Shown in pieces: positions 33,301 through 44,720 of a stretch of 64,000 nucleotides of DNA. A program made the translations under genes and the position numbers. The DNA is from Cercophora sp. LCS_1 (Eukaryota; Ascomycota; Sordariomycetes; Sordariales; Lasiosphaeriaceae), in NCBI GenBank assembly GCA_036250225.1, contig JAPZLL010000059.1:107400-171399 (forward strand). Reading direction: 5' to 3'. The notes under the pieces were generated by a model. That model was not told where the DNA came from. It saw only the letters and a program-made list of their open reading frames with translations, and ran no database searches. Each line of letters begins with the position of its first letter. Positions within the stretch are counted from its first letter, which is position 1.

Positions 33301-35016
33301 TCAAGACACAGAAACCCCAATCGTTAACACTGTCACGGGATTGACACATATCCCAAGGTTCAGTTCCTTTGTCAAGCTCAGCCTGAACCTCACCCTCTCG
33401 GTCTCTGGCCCCTCATCCAGTGGCATGTCCACGGTCGTCATCTCTTCATCGAGATGGTCCTTGAGAAGCCTCCGAATAACCCCCTCGGCCTGTGTTGCGC
33501 TCTCGTATTTGAGATTTCCCAAGCCCGTCTCGAGTGCCACCATGACGGCAGGGTCGACACTCCTTAGCGGGGCAATCAGAGTTCTCTCGGTTCCCACGTT
33601 CCAGTGGAAACACGCCGCAAAGAACTCATCCTCGGATCCTACTTGTTCTTGACGGAGTGGGCTTCTTTTTGCTGTCGTCCGGCGGGATGAAGGACTAGCA
33701 GCACGGAAGAAAAACGCGCACCATCCCCAACTCGTGGTGTTCGTCCCAAAAAACACTTCGTCGTGACTGTCCCAGTGGCTTCCGGGGAATACTATGTACG
33801 GCCTACGTGCGCCGAGATTTATCCTGGACCTAATACCTTGTGCTAGCGAGTAGCGGACCTGTAAAGCCGAGTGTCGGTTGCCCAGCACGGGGTCCGTCAG
33901 GTGGAAGGGGTAGCGTGTTGGAAGTTCGGTTGTGAGCAGCACGGGCTGAACTCTGGTGTGGAAATAATAAGCACCGGATGGGCTTCGGATCGGTATTAGA
34001 AAAGAAGAGTAGTAGCGTCCAAAGACATTACCGCTGATGCGGCGCAAGCAGATGCCGACTAACATACCGTTGATCCGGGATGCGAGAAAGAGGACAACAC
34101 GACGGATCGGGTTGGAGTTTTTGGTTTGGAGAATGCTTGCATCGACACGGATGCCACGAGTTGTGATGGTGAAGTCGCGGTAGATGGAGTCGCCCGGTTC
34201 AACTTGGAGCAACGTGCAGCCCTGGAACTGCCGTGGGGAAGTGGCAAGTATGCCCGTGATGTCCGGGTTGGTCGGGTCGTCAGTATTTGTCCAAGCAAAG
34301 AGGCTGAGCTCGGCGGTGGGCTGGCGAATAATGGCTTGTTGTAGACGGGAAAAAGCCTTCTCGCGCTCACCGTAGCGCGGGGACATGTGAACATCAAAGA
34401 TGCCGAGGAGACAGTACGCCGTGTCTTCGATGCGTGTTGTTTGCCGACGAGCCGCCCATGACATCCTGCGTGCGATGGCGTAGTCGGAAAGCACAGAGGC
34501 GTGCTGCAGTAGAGACTCGGGGATGGTAGTGATGCTGCTGAGCAGACTGCCGAGCTCCTTTTTGGTCCCGATAAGCTGCCAGTCTCTGTTGTAGAACAAA
34601 ACTTTTTTTGGAGCAATCAACTCTTGCAGCGTCCATCCACGGCTGAACCAGCGACAGGCTCCAAGTGCTGATTGCAGATCCGTTCCAGGCGCCAGGTCCG
34701 ACAGGTAAACGTAGCATACCGCAGCCTGGGAATACCAGTAAAACATGGAATTGATCGCTTCGGAGAGCTCGGCACTGCTGCTCTTATCAATGCAGCATGT
34801 GTCAACCCAGGCAAAGCTGAGGCCCTCCTGGGCTGCAAGCGAGCACGTCTGCCGGATCTTCACGTACCCCCTCTTGAGAGCGCTTTTTGGATCGGCCATT
34901 TGCTGGAAGGTGACTTCTTCGTCCTCCCAGGTGTGTGAAAGGATGGCATAACGTGGTATCTCGGTCCCCATGAACGTGGTCAGCTGCATTCCATTGCGCG
35001 CATCGAGGAGCCTCAT
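33301..35016 (-). CDS. HET-domain protein (HET-E/HET-D N-terminal type)
   Basis: 571 residues, intronless, beginning MRLLDARNGMQLTTF. The HET core is near the N-terminus: YAILSHTWEDEEVTFQQM (about residues 22-40), FAWVDTCCIDKSSSAELSEA, MFYWYSQAAVCYVYLSDL and WFSRGWTLQELIAP. The segment IEDTAYCLLGIFDVHMSPRYGE after the core is typical of this subgroup, which in HET-E, HET-D and HET-R of Podospora is followed by NACHT and WD40 domains. Here the protein ends after a further 300 residues without a NACHT P-loop or WD repeats, as in many stand-alone HET proteins. Confidence 0.93.
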   Translation of the reverse strand: MRLLDARNGMQLTTFMGTEIPRYAILSHTWEDEEVTFQQMADPKSALKRGYVKIRQTCSLAAQEGLSFAWVDTCCIDKSSSAELSEAINSMFYWYSQAAVCYVYLSDLAPGTDLQSALGACRWFSRGWTLQELIAPKKVLFYNRDWQLIGTKKELGSLLSSITTIPESLLQHASVLSDYAIARRMSWAARRQTTRIEDTAYCLLGIFDVHMSPRYGEREKAFSRLQQAIIRQPTAELSLFAWTNTDDPTNPDITGILATSPRQFQGCTLLQVEPGDSIYRDFTITTRGIRVDASILQTKNSNPIRRVVLFLASRINGMLVGICLRRISGNVFGRYYSSFLIPIRSPSGAYYFHTRVQPVLLTTELPTRYPFHLTDPVLGNRHSALQVRYSLAQGIRSRINLGARRPYIVFPGSHWDSHDEVFFGTNTTSWGWCAFFFRAASPSSRRTTAKRSPLRQEQVGSEDEFFAACFHWNVGTERTLIAPLRSVDPAVMVALETGLGNLKYESATQAEGVIRRLLKDHLDEEMTTVDMPLDEGPETERVRFRLSLTKELNLGICVNPVTVLTIGVSVS

Positions 35017-36048
35017 TGTATCATTTGCGGGGTTGTGGAAGATCCAGAAGATAGACGGGAATGGGTGAGGGGTTAAAACGCGAATCTGGAGGTGTAATCA
35101 GCACGTCAGTCGGCGATGTGGGAAACGTAAGCCGTCTGTCGAGTACCGGCAGGTCGGTATCCGTTTTTGGTGTTGTGACGATGTTGAGGTTGCCAGTCGA
35201 AGAGATGCGTGAAATAATGGACTCATTAGGCTCCCCTTGGAGCGGGATGGGGGCGTGGCATGCAACTCGCGCCATGGCTGCGCATCCTGCACGTTTGCCG
35301 CGCCAAGGCAGGAGCTACTGCGGGGACAAGGGGTGCCTAGAACGTCGACCTTGAAAGCATAAAGGAAGGAGCCAATTTCTTGGCCATCCTACACGGAAGA
35401 GTCTGGGACCTTGGGATATCAAGAACCTGTCCCTTATCATCTGTTCTACAGAAAGTATGCTCGATAGCCTGCAATAACCAGGAGGGGATGAGATTAAAGG
35501 CGTTTAGGGCTGTGTGAACGTGACTGTTCTTCCGACAGATTGATGAGATGCCTATGGGAAGATTAAGCTCTTGCCTGGCAATTTTTCGCCTCTTTTTCCC
35601 CTTCTTTTTTGGTATCCCAGCGCCATTGCCACGAGGGTTCACCTCCACCTTGGTGACTGACCATACCTCACGTCACTCCGGTATATGACCTTCGATATGT
35701 TCCGCTCTCCAGAAAATAATAATTAATCTCAAAACAGGGTTCTTGGGGCGACCCAATACGTGCCCGAGGTTGAGGCTTGACATGGAAGGTGCCAACCACT
35801 CTTTGACGCGCCTTGGCCGTTGAGGTTCTCCTTGGATCCCCAACTCCGCACACCGACCGCCGCTGTCGCATATTTGACCCCAAGCACCTGGATGGACATT
35901 CGACGCCTAGCAACCTCTCTTTATTGCGGCAGAGCTTGCCTCCACTTTCGCCCTTGCAACTCCCAAACTGCAACCTCAACCCCACCACCCGTTGCAAACG
36001 TTTTCACAAACCCCCTTCAATTCCACACGACCAACCCCAACCGTCACC
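35017..36048. promoter_or_regulatory. Divergent promoter between HET gene and small secreted protein
   Basis: No gene seen. It contains the promoters of the HET gene (leftward) and the secreted protein gene (rightward). CT-rich leader sequence occupies about 35930-36045. Confidence 0.5.
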
Positions 36049-36759
36049 ATGGCGAACTTCAAGATCGCCCTCCTGCCCCTCCTGTTCGCTGGCCTGATCC
36101 TGTTCATCAGTCCCGCCATGCCTGCCCCCTCAGTCGACGCGATGGCCAACGTCTCCGGCATTGTTCCAGACCCGGACTTCCGTGAGTCCACAAGATAAAG
36201 AAACAACGCAAGCAATGCAAGCTAACCCCAAGAACGCAGTCTTCTGTGGCAACTACCAAACAGCCAACAGAGACGACATCATCGCGCTGCAGAATGAGCT
36301 CATCAACCGCAAGGACAAATGCGTCACGTCGGAAGGCCAAACCTACCGTCACGCATGCAAGGGCGCAAGCGGTATCTACGTATGCTCAATCTGTCCCCGA
36401 TTCCTCATAACCCCGACGTCTAACCGTCTCTCACTATCTAGGTGGAAAGCCCGTGGGATAAGACAGTGCTGGACTGCGCGGTCATCGCCGAGTTCGCGCT
36501 GGGCATTACTGACAGCTGCTGCACCGTGTGGTCGAGCTTTCTCAAGGGCGTCTCGGGGGAACAGCGGAAGAACCCTCAGGAGAACGGTACTTTCGTGGTG
36601 TATGTGACTTCTGCGAACTGTAGTGAATCCCCGCTCATGCCAGTGGATTTTGCGGTGGCCAAGTCTGCGGACTGCAAGAAAGGGCCTTGGGGTCCCAACG
36701 GGGTCTGTTATAACGCGGATGACGCGCTAGGGCACTGTACCGGGTCTGATCTGAACTGA
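36049..36759 (+). CDS. Small secreted cysteine-rich protein
   Basis: Three exons, 36049-36181, 36240-36379 and 36442-36759, give 196 residues. Intron 1 (58 bp) is GTGAGT...GCTAACC...CGCAG and intron 2 (62 bp) is GTATGC...TCTAACC...TCTAG; both keep the frame. MANFKIALLPLLFAGLILFI is a signal peptide or signal anchor. The mature part has about ten cysteines (FCGNY, DKCVT, HACKG, LDCAV, DSCCTVW, NCSES, DCKKG, GVCYN, GHCTG) with an EGQTYRHACKGASG segment. No family recognised. The size, cysteine content and secretion signal fit a candidate effector or antimicrobial protein, which is inference. A similar C-terminal motif occurs 650 bp downstream. Confidence 0.78.
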
Positions 36760-37052
36760 GAGAATGGCGAGGTTTGATCAAAAACAGCGAGGTGTGTAGA
36801 CGGTAGCATGCCAATATGAACTATCTCTGCGGAGCCATTAGGGAGGAGGACGCTTCTCATGAGCAATCACGCCGAGTACAAACCTGCAGCCTAGAAACGG
36901 TAGGTCGAGCAGCACCTGGAGAGGCAGGCCAGGCACGCAGCTCCTCACGATATCTTTACACCCCAGCCAATCTATGGAACCAACTTTTTGCCTCGGTTGC
37001 CTTACGTGTGCCTAATTTGGCTTAAACCATTCTGCTAGGAACCTCCATCACC

Positions 37053-37379
37053 TCCGCCTGGTACGGGATGGCAAAACATTGCCCCCATGCTGGGTCGGCA
37101 GGTGTCTGCTGGCTTCTTCCCCGCGCCTGAGTTTGGCGAGCCCACACGACCTCTGAACCAGACCTACTACTTCTTCATCCGCCATCTGGTGCTCGCTCTT
37201 GGGCGACGACCTCCACACGCTCACCGAGCTGCGCTGCAGCGGCCCGGTGGTATCTCAGGTCGTCAGTACACAGACCAAAACTGGTACCTTGCCGTCGCGC
37301 TCGCGACCACCATGCTCCTGTGCCGGGTCCCGGCCCGTCCGATAACCCGTGGGGCCCGAATGGCGTTTGCATCTTCTGA
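37053..37379 (+). pseudogene. Possible relic of a second small secreted protein
   Basis: The frame ending at 37379 closes with DNPWGPNGVCIF and a stop, sharing the octapeptide PWGPNGVC with the functional gene at 36.7 kb (KGPWGPNGVCYN). Upstream in this and neighbouring frames are protein-like pieces (EFGEPTRPLNQTYYFF, GDDLHTLTELRCSG), but I could not build an intact spliced gene with a start codon. It is either a decayed tandem paralogue or a gene whose exons I cannot define. Confidence 0.4.
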
Positions 37380-38024
37380 GGAGGAGATCTCCGGGTCAAG
37401 ACTAGGAATGGTGGTATAAATCTGGATGGGGGAGGAGAGGCCTAGGGATACCGGCCTGGTTGATGGCAAGACTCGGTCGAGCAGATTTTATGTTTTCCGT
37501 CCAAGGTTTCGGATCAGTTAATGGACGTTCTTACGAAAAGAAGCCGATAACCCAGAGCGCCACATGTAGTAGCCCGTTGTATCATTAGGTCGCCTCTTTA
37601 AGTACAAGCAGGTCGGAGTTGCTTGGCTGCACTGACCCTGCTTGGGGTCGTTGAGACCTTCTTACAATGTCTTCGAACGAAGGAAGCGCACTTTAGTCTG
37701 CAATCTTCCTTGTGTCCGAAAACATAGTTTATCGCTATCCATGTAGGAACTCGGTAGGGTTGCATTGCGTGATGTGCGCGCTTGAAACTCATTTTTCTCG
37801 GCTGAGGGAATGAGATGTTACAGGGTGATTCAGCCGTGCCGCACGGCGGCCTCTGTGGCTGTGTTTTTGAGTCGCCAGGTCACATAAGTCGAGTTCCCCA
37901 TCGACTGTGACTAAACTTTGCCCCCAAGTCATCTGAATTATTCCATTGTTTTCCAAGTTTATGAAGGTCTGTGGCTTGCCGGGTCCAACTCATCCACCGG
38001 GTAAAAACGCACAGGCAAAGGACG
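37380..38024. other. Spacer upstream of HET gene
   Basis: No coding potential seen. The right end is the promoter of the HET gene starting at 38025. Confidence 0.45.
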
Positions 38025-40286
38025 ATGCAGCGATTGGCGTCAACACCACCAACAGAAAATCCCCTCAAACGACCTGCCAGATTTATCAGTAGGGGCGGTA
38101 GCCGCGCAGCATCAGAAGACGAGGTGGACGAGAACGAAAATGGTATTCGAGATTGTGGAAACATCAGCACCCCAAGAATCCTAGAGCAACAGAAGAGGGA
38201 GCAACGGCCAAATGTCATGCCATGGCAAAGGCCTAGGCTCAGATCCGATTTACCACAGTGGTCCTGGGCTGAAAGTGGTGGGAAACCCAGCTGCTGCGAG
38301 AAATGCACTGCCATGACCGGCACGCGCGAAGGGCTTGCCGCCCTGCTCAGTGACGAAGGCTATGAGCATTACAACTGGTACGATATACAAGAGTCAGCAC
38401 ATAAACGCTGCGGCTTGTGCGGCTACATGTGGGAGTTATTAGAAGGCAGTATATGGGATTCTGGTGATGAAAGCGAGGAAGGCGATGACAACTACGACGT
38501 CACGCGGAAGGCAGTCCGTGTATTTGCTCAACTTGAAGATATCGAGACTCTGTCCACAAGACCCAAGAATTTCCAGGACCGGCACCCACTGGACGGTCCG
38601 CGGATGTACAGCTTGGTGGTGGCGGCGCCAACGGGAAATGATCCGCCTGAAGTACTCCATCTTGTGACAGCGCCAGGTTTGCTCCACCCGACCCTCCGCT
38701 GTCTGTATCCCACGCTAATTCTCTTAGATGACCTGGCCGCTAGGTACATCGCCGGAAGGCTAGGGTCCAGGACCTTAGGCCACGTCGAGGTAGCAGCGAT
38801 CCGCTCTTGGCTTGCGGAGGAGTACAGCTTGGAAAACCGCGCCTCTCCCCCAGAGTTACCTATGAGAGTCATCGATGTCGAGCCAAATGGCTCGGCTGGA
38901 TGCCGAATCCACCAAACGCAATACGGAGAAAAGGCTCAATATGCGGCCTTGAGTTATTGCTGGGGAAAGGGCTCGCAGCAGGTAACAACCACAAGATCCA
39001 ACATCACCAACTTCTCAAGTGAGCTCCCTGCCGGTTTATCGGCCACCATTCGCGACGCCATCCGGGTCTGCCGGGAAATCGGGCTTCGCTTCCTCTGGGT
39101 CGACGCGCTCTGCATTGTCCAAGATGATGACAACGATAAACTCGACCAGATTGCCCGTATGGGGTCTATCTATAAAAACGCTACCCTCACCATCGTGGCA
39201 GCCTGTGCTGAGACAGCAGCTGCTGGCTTCCTCAGCTCCGAGAATACCAAAGCACAGTGCACGCTCCCTTTTTTTGTTGACGACCGCACATCTGGCACTG
39301 TCTCCATCAGAGGGAGCGAGGGTGCGGAAGTAACAGTGGCGGCGGATGAGCCGCTCTTCCGGCGGGGTTGGGCCTTCCAAGAGCTCATGCTATCGCGGCG
39401 CACGCTGATTTTCGACACAAAGCAAATAACGATGAAAAGCATATACTCCAAGGGCTCGAATTACATGTCGGTGGTCACGACACATGTTGAGTTCGAAACC
39501 CAATGTCGCGACTTGCCTCTGGCTGTTTTTGGGATTGATGAACCCATGGGCCGGCGATCCAGGGAAAGTTATCTTGTCAAAGATCAAAATAATCGGTGGC
39601 CTAGTATGGTCGAAGAATACAGTGGCAGGGATCTGACCATGTGGACCGACCGGCTGCCAGCGCTGGCTGGTATCGCCACGGAGCTTGCTCTGGCATGGGA
39701 TGACATCTACCTGGCTGGGCTTTGGCACAGGACCTTGGTCCAACACCTCGGCTGGATAAGAGACAAATACTTGCCTATTGACACTCCTAGGCCTGCGATT
39801 CATCCTGGGCGTCTCGCAGGCCCCAGTTGGTCGTGGGTGACGGTTCCTCACCGCGCGACCCTACGACCCATTTCGAAACCTGACACCAAGCTGATTAGTT
39901 ACCACGTGCAGCCCACGTCAGAAAGATCACCATTCGGACAAGTCGATTCAGCGCACATTATCCTGGATGCGCTATTGATCCCGCCGCTCAAGGTCGACCA
40001 GGAGAGCTTGCATCGGGGACGGCACTGCAGCCCACCTGATGATACAACCCCTAGCATCCGGTCCGAGGATCTTTGGCACTTTCACATGGATCTCGAGGAT
40101 GACCGGTACGATAAAGACCGTCTATGGTTGTTATATCTTGGACAGTTGCAATTTCTCATGATCGACAAGCTCGAGTCTGGCCGGTTTCGGCGGCTGGGGC
40201 ATACGGAGCTCCATGATACAAACGTGTCGGAACAACTACGGATGATTCTCACCCTAGGTAAGCGGGAAAAAGTGATTCTCGAGTAG
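38025..40286 (+). CDS. HET-domain protein
   Basis: 753 residues, intronless, from the ATG of MQRLASTPPTENPLKRPARF; the frame opens slightly upstream but without an ATG. Cys pairs typical of the N-terminal part of this subgroup are CCEKCTAM near residue 91 and CGLCGYMWELL near 129. The HET core has YAALSYCWGKGSQQ near 307, FLWVDALCIVQDDDNDK near 356, MGSIYKNATLTIVAAC and RRGWAFQELMLSRR near 446, and the later GPSWSWVTV. This is the most common HET architecture of Pezizomycotina. It is one of four apparently intact HET genes in the window. Confidence 0.94.
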   Translation: MQRLASTPPTENPLKRPARFISRGGSRAASEDEVDENENGIRDCGNISTPRILEQQKREQRPNVMPWQRPRLRSDLPQWSWAESGGKPSCCEKCTAMTGTREGLAALLSDEGYEHYNWYDIQESAHKRCGLCGYMWELLEGSIWDSGDESEEGDDNYDVTRKAVRVFAQLEDIETLSTRPKNFQDRHPLDGPRMYSLVVAAPTGNDPPEVLHLVTAPGLLHPTLRCLYPTLILLDDLAARYIAGRLGSRTLGHVEVAAIRSWLAEEYSLENRASPPELPMRVIDVEPNGSAGCRIHQTQYGEKAQYAALSYCWGKGSQQVTTTRSNITNFSSELPAGLSATIRDAIRVCREIGLRFLWVDALCIVQDDDNDKLDQIARMGSIYKNATLTIVAACAETAAAGFLSSENTKAQCTLPFFVDDRTSGTVSIRGSEGAEVTVAADEPLFRRGWAFQELMLSRRTLIFDTKQITMKSIYSKGSNYMSVVTTHVEFETQCRDLPLAVFGIDEPMGRRSRESYLVKDQNNRWPSMVEEYSGRDLTMWTDRLPALAGIATELALAWDDIYLAGLWHRTLVQHLGWIRDKYLPIDTPRPAIHPGRLAGPSWSWVTVPHRATLRPISKPDTKLISYHVQPTSERSPFGQVDSAHIILDALLIPPLKVDQESLHRGRHCSPPDDTTPSIRSEDLWHFHMDLEDDRYDKDRLWLLYLGQLQFLMIDKLESGRFRRLGHTELHDTNVSEQLRMILTLGKREKVILE

Positions 40287-42584
40287 GGTACGAGTGGCAG
40301 GGGCTCATACAAAGCCAACTGGACCCTCGTGTCCGCCTCTAATAGATAGAGTTTGGGGCACTGGATCTAGAGAGGTCATTTGGAGGTTTCACCACGTATT
40401 TTAGGGGGGAAAGAGGGTTGATTGTGACCATCCTGTCCACCCAAAAAATGCTACACATATTCCTTACCTGTAATGTCTGTCCCCTTTTGATTCTACAGTC
40501 CTCTGCCTCCACTCCCGGTATCCGCCCCAAACATAGTAAAGATTTCCTAGACACCCCTCTTGTGAAAACGTTCGCTCAGCCATGGTAACCGAGGGAGAAC
40601 TAGCTCCCCGAAGTCCTCGGCATTTTTTCTTGATATCTCACGCCCTAGGCTTCGCATCGTTTCATTAGGCCAACACGTATGATCTCTGTTCTGGTTCTAG
40701 ATAAAAGCCAAACTTCTATCTTTGTGGTTCCATAAAGCTCATCATCCACTTACCTTGACGACCGAGAAGTCCCGAAAAACCACTGCCACCCGCATTCACG
40801 GGATAGGACCAGTCAAAACTCAAAACCTCCAAAAAAAAAAAAAAAGAACTTGATCGCAAAGCCGGCTCTTTTTCACTCTCTGCACTCAATGTGGCAAGTC
40901 TGTTTCACTGATAGAGCGACTAATCCCACCGAGCCGTGGGGGTCCAATTATGAAGAGCAGGACACTATTCCCGACCGTGTCAGACCTCTCCCTCTTCTCA
41001 ATAAGGCCTTCACCTCACGGGCAGTTTTACTGAGACAACAAACCATCCAAGACATGTCGCATACGAAAATGAACTGCGATGAGCTGTTCCTCGCAGGCCG
41101 TGGCCCTTTCATCACTATTTATCATTTATCACACCATCTGGCTGACCCAATGGGCACACAGGTTTTATGCCCGCCCTGCCCTCCACCCCTGGCAGCAAAG
41201 AGCATTAAAGTGCAACCTTATGTTGACAGCCAGCTGCCCAGCCCCAAGGGTAACAAGCCTATCGATGTGCCACTAACATCAAGAGTTGTTCAGAGAGAGC
41301 TCGATTGCAGTCCCCTGTACAAGACTGGTAACAGGCTTGCGGCCGACAGCTCAGCAAAACTCCTCAGTGCAGACGCGGGAGCAGGTACTGTCAATGCGCA
41401 GTCATGCTAGCGATGGGGTGTATGGACAAAGCACTGGATTTTTTGCGAGTATCTCGAACTTGGACCTGGGTCGTTTTTCAGGCCTCACACATTGCTATTC
41501 AACAGGTTTGCAACGATCACGAGTTCGCAATCCACCCTCCTTGTGTGGCGATTGGCATCTTCGCAAGAGCGATAACACAGAGATGTTGTCAAAATGGTGG
41601 CGGCGTATCGGGCACGCTGCGGGCCTTCGATGCTAGGTGGAATGTCGCTGTTGCCTAGGCGGGCTCGACAAGGAAATTGACTCGTCAATGGGTATCTGTG
41701 ACGTTTTTTCCATTGCCCTTCGGCGGCCGGGTGTCCCCATGTGTATAAATCCCTGATAGGGGGGAATCCCAGGGAAGAATTGCTTTGTTGATGGCATTGA
41801 TTGGGGCAATGAGGCCAATGTGGGGGGTTTTTCCATTATTGTCTTGTTCGAGGGGAAATTGCTCTTTCAAGCTCGGGCCAAATTGTCTAGGGCGCGGGAA
41901 TGCACGCTTTGTTGTAGCGCCTGCCAACCCGGCTGCCCTGTGTGCTGAGATCTCTTGGAAAATCACCCTCTCCGTTTTTCGATAAAGGCCAATCGCATCG
42001 TCTTCACCATGTTCCATGCAACTGCAAGACCGGTGAAAGGCCTTTGATCCGCAAATCTTGGTACGGAGGTTGCCGCGCCAAACCCCTGCCACTTTCGGAA
42101 CTTTCACTCGTTCTCTGACTCGATACGATGTTCGATTGGACGCCCCGATGCCGTCAAACAGCCGGTCTAGGAAGCCACGGCGCGGCGAATAGGCCCGAGC
42201 CCATGCTACCGTGAGGCTGAACGAGTGCCGACATCCGTGCGGCTCCGAATCACATCCCCATCCTTCGGCCTGCAGGAACAGCCCTGGCAGCCAAGGATCG
42301 CTCTCTTACTACTCCAAGTCCAAGACTGTCACCATCAACGCCACCAACCGCCTCCTCGCCTGATGGCGGCCCCGGAATGGATCGCCCGGCTAGCTACTGA
42401 AGCACGCTCGGGCTTTCGATGAGTCGCATCCTTCCAAACAGGCTTCCCAGTTTTTCGATTTCAGGGATCGCATCGCGGAACCTGCCGTCGAACCCCGTTC
42501 TGTTTCTTGGCATCGTCAGCACCTTAACTACTTGACGAGCTGCATCAGCGATCAGCGCTCCCCGATGGCCAGGTTCGCGTCGAT
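40287..42584. other. 2.3-kb gene-poor region
   Basis: I found no credible gene. Open frames are short and lack motifs. An A-run lies near 40832-40846. The sequence may contain decayed genes beyond recognition. The right end holds the promoter of the PTH11-like gene. Confidence 0.5.
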
Positions 42585-44064
42585 ATGGAAGACAGAAGGC
42601 CAGTTGTCGTAGGCGTCACTGCCGCTCTCCAGGCTCTGGCCTGGCTGGCAGTCGCGGTGAGACTCGGCGTCCGGTACATGCTCATCAAGCGACGGCTTTG
42701 GTGGGATGACGGTATGGTTCGCCTTTTCTTCTTTCGTCGCGAAACTGACGTGTCGTATAGCCCTTATCGTCATTGCTATGGTCCCTGTCACGGTGCACGC
42801 CGCGCTGCAGATTTCCAGTAACGTCTCCGTCTCTCACCAGTATATGTCTTGTTCCTGACGCGATGCGAAGCCACCAAGTACGGTCTCGGGCTACACATCC
42901 AGGATGCCAACCTCGCTGACCTACCGATGATGGGGTATTTGCTCTGGTTATCCGCCGTACGTCGCCCTTTCCTCCTTCGTCGAGGCGTTCGCTGATAGCA
43001 GACTTACAACAGCCCCCGTTCAACCTCTCGCACATGTTCATCAAGTTCTCGTATCTCGCCTTCTACCTCTGCATAATGCCCGAGCGGCGCGGTCGCACCT
43101 TTTTGTACGCCGGCGCGGCTTTCGTCGGCGCAGTCGGAATCACCTTCACGGTGTTGTCTATCTTCATGTGTACACCGGTACAACGCGGCTGGGACAAGAC
43201 GATCGAGGGGACCTGTGTGGAGGAGCAGCCGTACCTCTTTTCCAACGCGGCCTTCAACATGGCGGCTGACGTCCTTGTCTTCGTGATGCCGATCCCGACA
43301 CTTTGGGCACTGCAGCGTAAGTCAATGGTCTGTCTCACAGAGAGCGCTGTGCAGGGTCGCTCACTAGGTGGCAGTTCCTCGTAGGCAACGGCTGGTCTTG
43401 CTGGGTACGTTCACATGCGGGTCGGCGTAAGTCAAGTCTCTCCCCTCCGCAAACGAGCGGGCTTCGAACTTCAAGAATCAGGACTAACCGAGACACTCTC
43501 CAGCATCTTGGTGGCCAATATTGTTCGGCTCACACACATTTACCGATTCACCGCGCCACCGACACAGGGTATGCAGCCCCTTCCCAGCCAGCCTCATCCC
43601 CCGCAAAACTAACACCCACAGATCCGACCTGGGACATTGCCGGAATCATCATCTGGGCTGAGATCGAAGTCCAACTCGCCGTCATCCTCTCCTGCGCCGC
43701 AGCCTTCAAGGTCCTCGCGCAGCGTATCTTCCCCGGATTCATGGACGGCCTAGCCTCCGGGTCCTCCCGACACAAGACGACACGCACACCCGGCACAGGC
43801 GCAGGCTCGTACGCGCTACAGTCGCGGGACCGCACAGGCTTCCAAACTGTGACGTACATCGAGGCCGGCGGCCTAACCCCTTCCAAGAAACAGCAGGGCG
43901 ACAGCGACAGCCTTGACAGCCGCGAGCACATTGTCGAGGGAGCCGCGGCCTCTGCAGGGTGGCCGCCCCGGATGGAAACAACTATCAGCGTGCACTCGTC
44001 GAAGCGGAACAGCGCGGACGAGGGGCAGGCGAAGAAGGGTTCGGATCACTTGTTTGTCTCATAG
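42585..44064 (+). CDS. PTH11-like 7-transmembrane protein, seven exons
   Basis: Exons 42585-42711, 42761-42817, 42871-42956, 43013-43316, 43375-43426, 43504-43568 and 43622-44064 give 377 residues. All six introns are 49-77 bp, GT-AG, and keep phase; joining them restores the family pattern: RRLWWDD-ALIVIAMVPVTVHAALQI, TKYGLGLHIQD, SAPPFNLSHMFIKFSYLAFYL, CTPVQRGWD and TCVEEQPYLFSNAAFNM, then MPIPTLWALQLPRRQRLVL, FTCGSAILVANIVRLTHIYRF, DPTWDIAGIIIWAEIEVQLAV. These are the hallmarks of the fungal rhodopsin-like (PTH11-related) receptors of the plasma membrane. The C-terminal tail of about 110 residues is hydrophilic with many Ser/Thr. Individual exon ends of exons 5 and 6 are the least certain. 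Confidence 0.86.
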
Positions 44065-44344
44065 TGTTTAGATATAACAGTCAGTGTTCAATAGACTTGT
44101 TTTCCTAATCATTACCGTCTCCAATAATCCCCAGCCAACTCCACGGCACTTGCGTTCCTTTCTGTCTTGACGGGAAGCTCCCCGAACGCCTGGACAGGCC
44201 CTCTCAGCTCGCTGGCCTTGCCCTCCTCTGGTTTTACGCCGGGATAAGACGGTGGTTCCTGGCCTTGGTACACTGCACCGCCGCTAGTTAGCCTGAGCAA
44301 ATCCTAAGCAGGGAATAAGCCGAGCCTTGGCCAGTGTGAGTAAC
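44065..44344. other. 3' flank of the PTH11-like gene
   Basis: A minus-strand frame (44112-44300) reads PPSYPGVKPEEGKASELRG and could be the last exon of a lost gene, but there is nothing upstream to support it. Confidence 0.3.
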
Positions 44345-44720
44345 TGTGACGACCCGATGGTCGCACATTAGGCCGGACCAGCCCAAAGGATAACCCGCAG
44401 GTGTCACAGTGTGGAAAGAGGGTGCACGGCTCTTACACACGGAGTGATCACTCTGATCACTCTAGAGCCACGATGACCAGGATAATTAAGCGTTTATTGT
44501 AATTACTCCGATCACTGAGTGATCAGAATAATCACTGTGATTAAGATATAAGATATATCATAACCTAGTAATATAAATATTATTATTATACCTACGATAA
44601 AGTAACTCTGTGACGACCTACAGGCCACCCTTGTGGCCGGAACGGACCGATGTGTCCCCGCAGACGCCACAGTGCAAAACGTGTGCGGCACGGTGCTCGC
44701 ACTATAGCCTCTGTGGTCTT
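44345..44720. repeat. Two divergent copies of a TGTGACGACC repeat around an AT-rich core
   Basis: TGTGACGACC occurs at 44345-44354 and 44609-44618. Each copy is followed by related sequence (AGGCCGGACC..ACCCGCAG.TGTCACAGTG versus TGGCCGGAACGGACC..CCCCGCAGACGCCACAGTG). The TG start and the TATAAAT near 44795 after the second copy suggest LTR starts of a second retroelement family. The 170 bp between them is AT-rich and palindromic (GAGTGATCACTC, GATCACTGAGTGATC). Confidence 0.55.

Noticed and set aside
41286..41658. Overlapping frames of 84-116 codons in the 40.3-42.6 kb spacer
   Set aside because: No motif and no consistent frame; considered non-coding.
42712..42840. One long intron instead of introns 1 and 2 of the PTH11-like gene at 42.6 kb
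   Set aside because: It would remove the hydrophobic second helix (ALIVIAMVPVTVHAAL) that the family needs; two 49- and 53-bp introns fit better.
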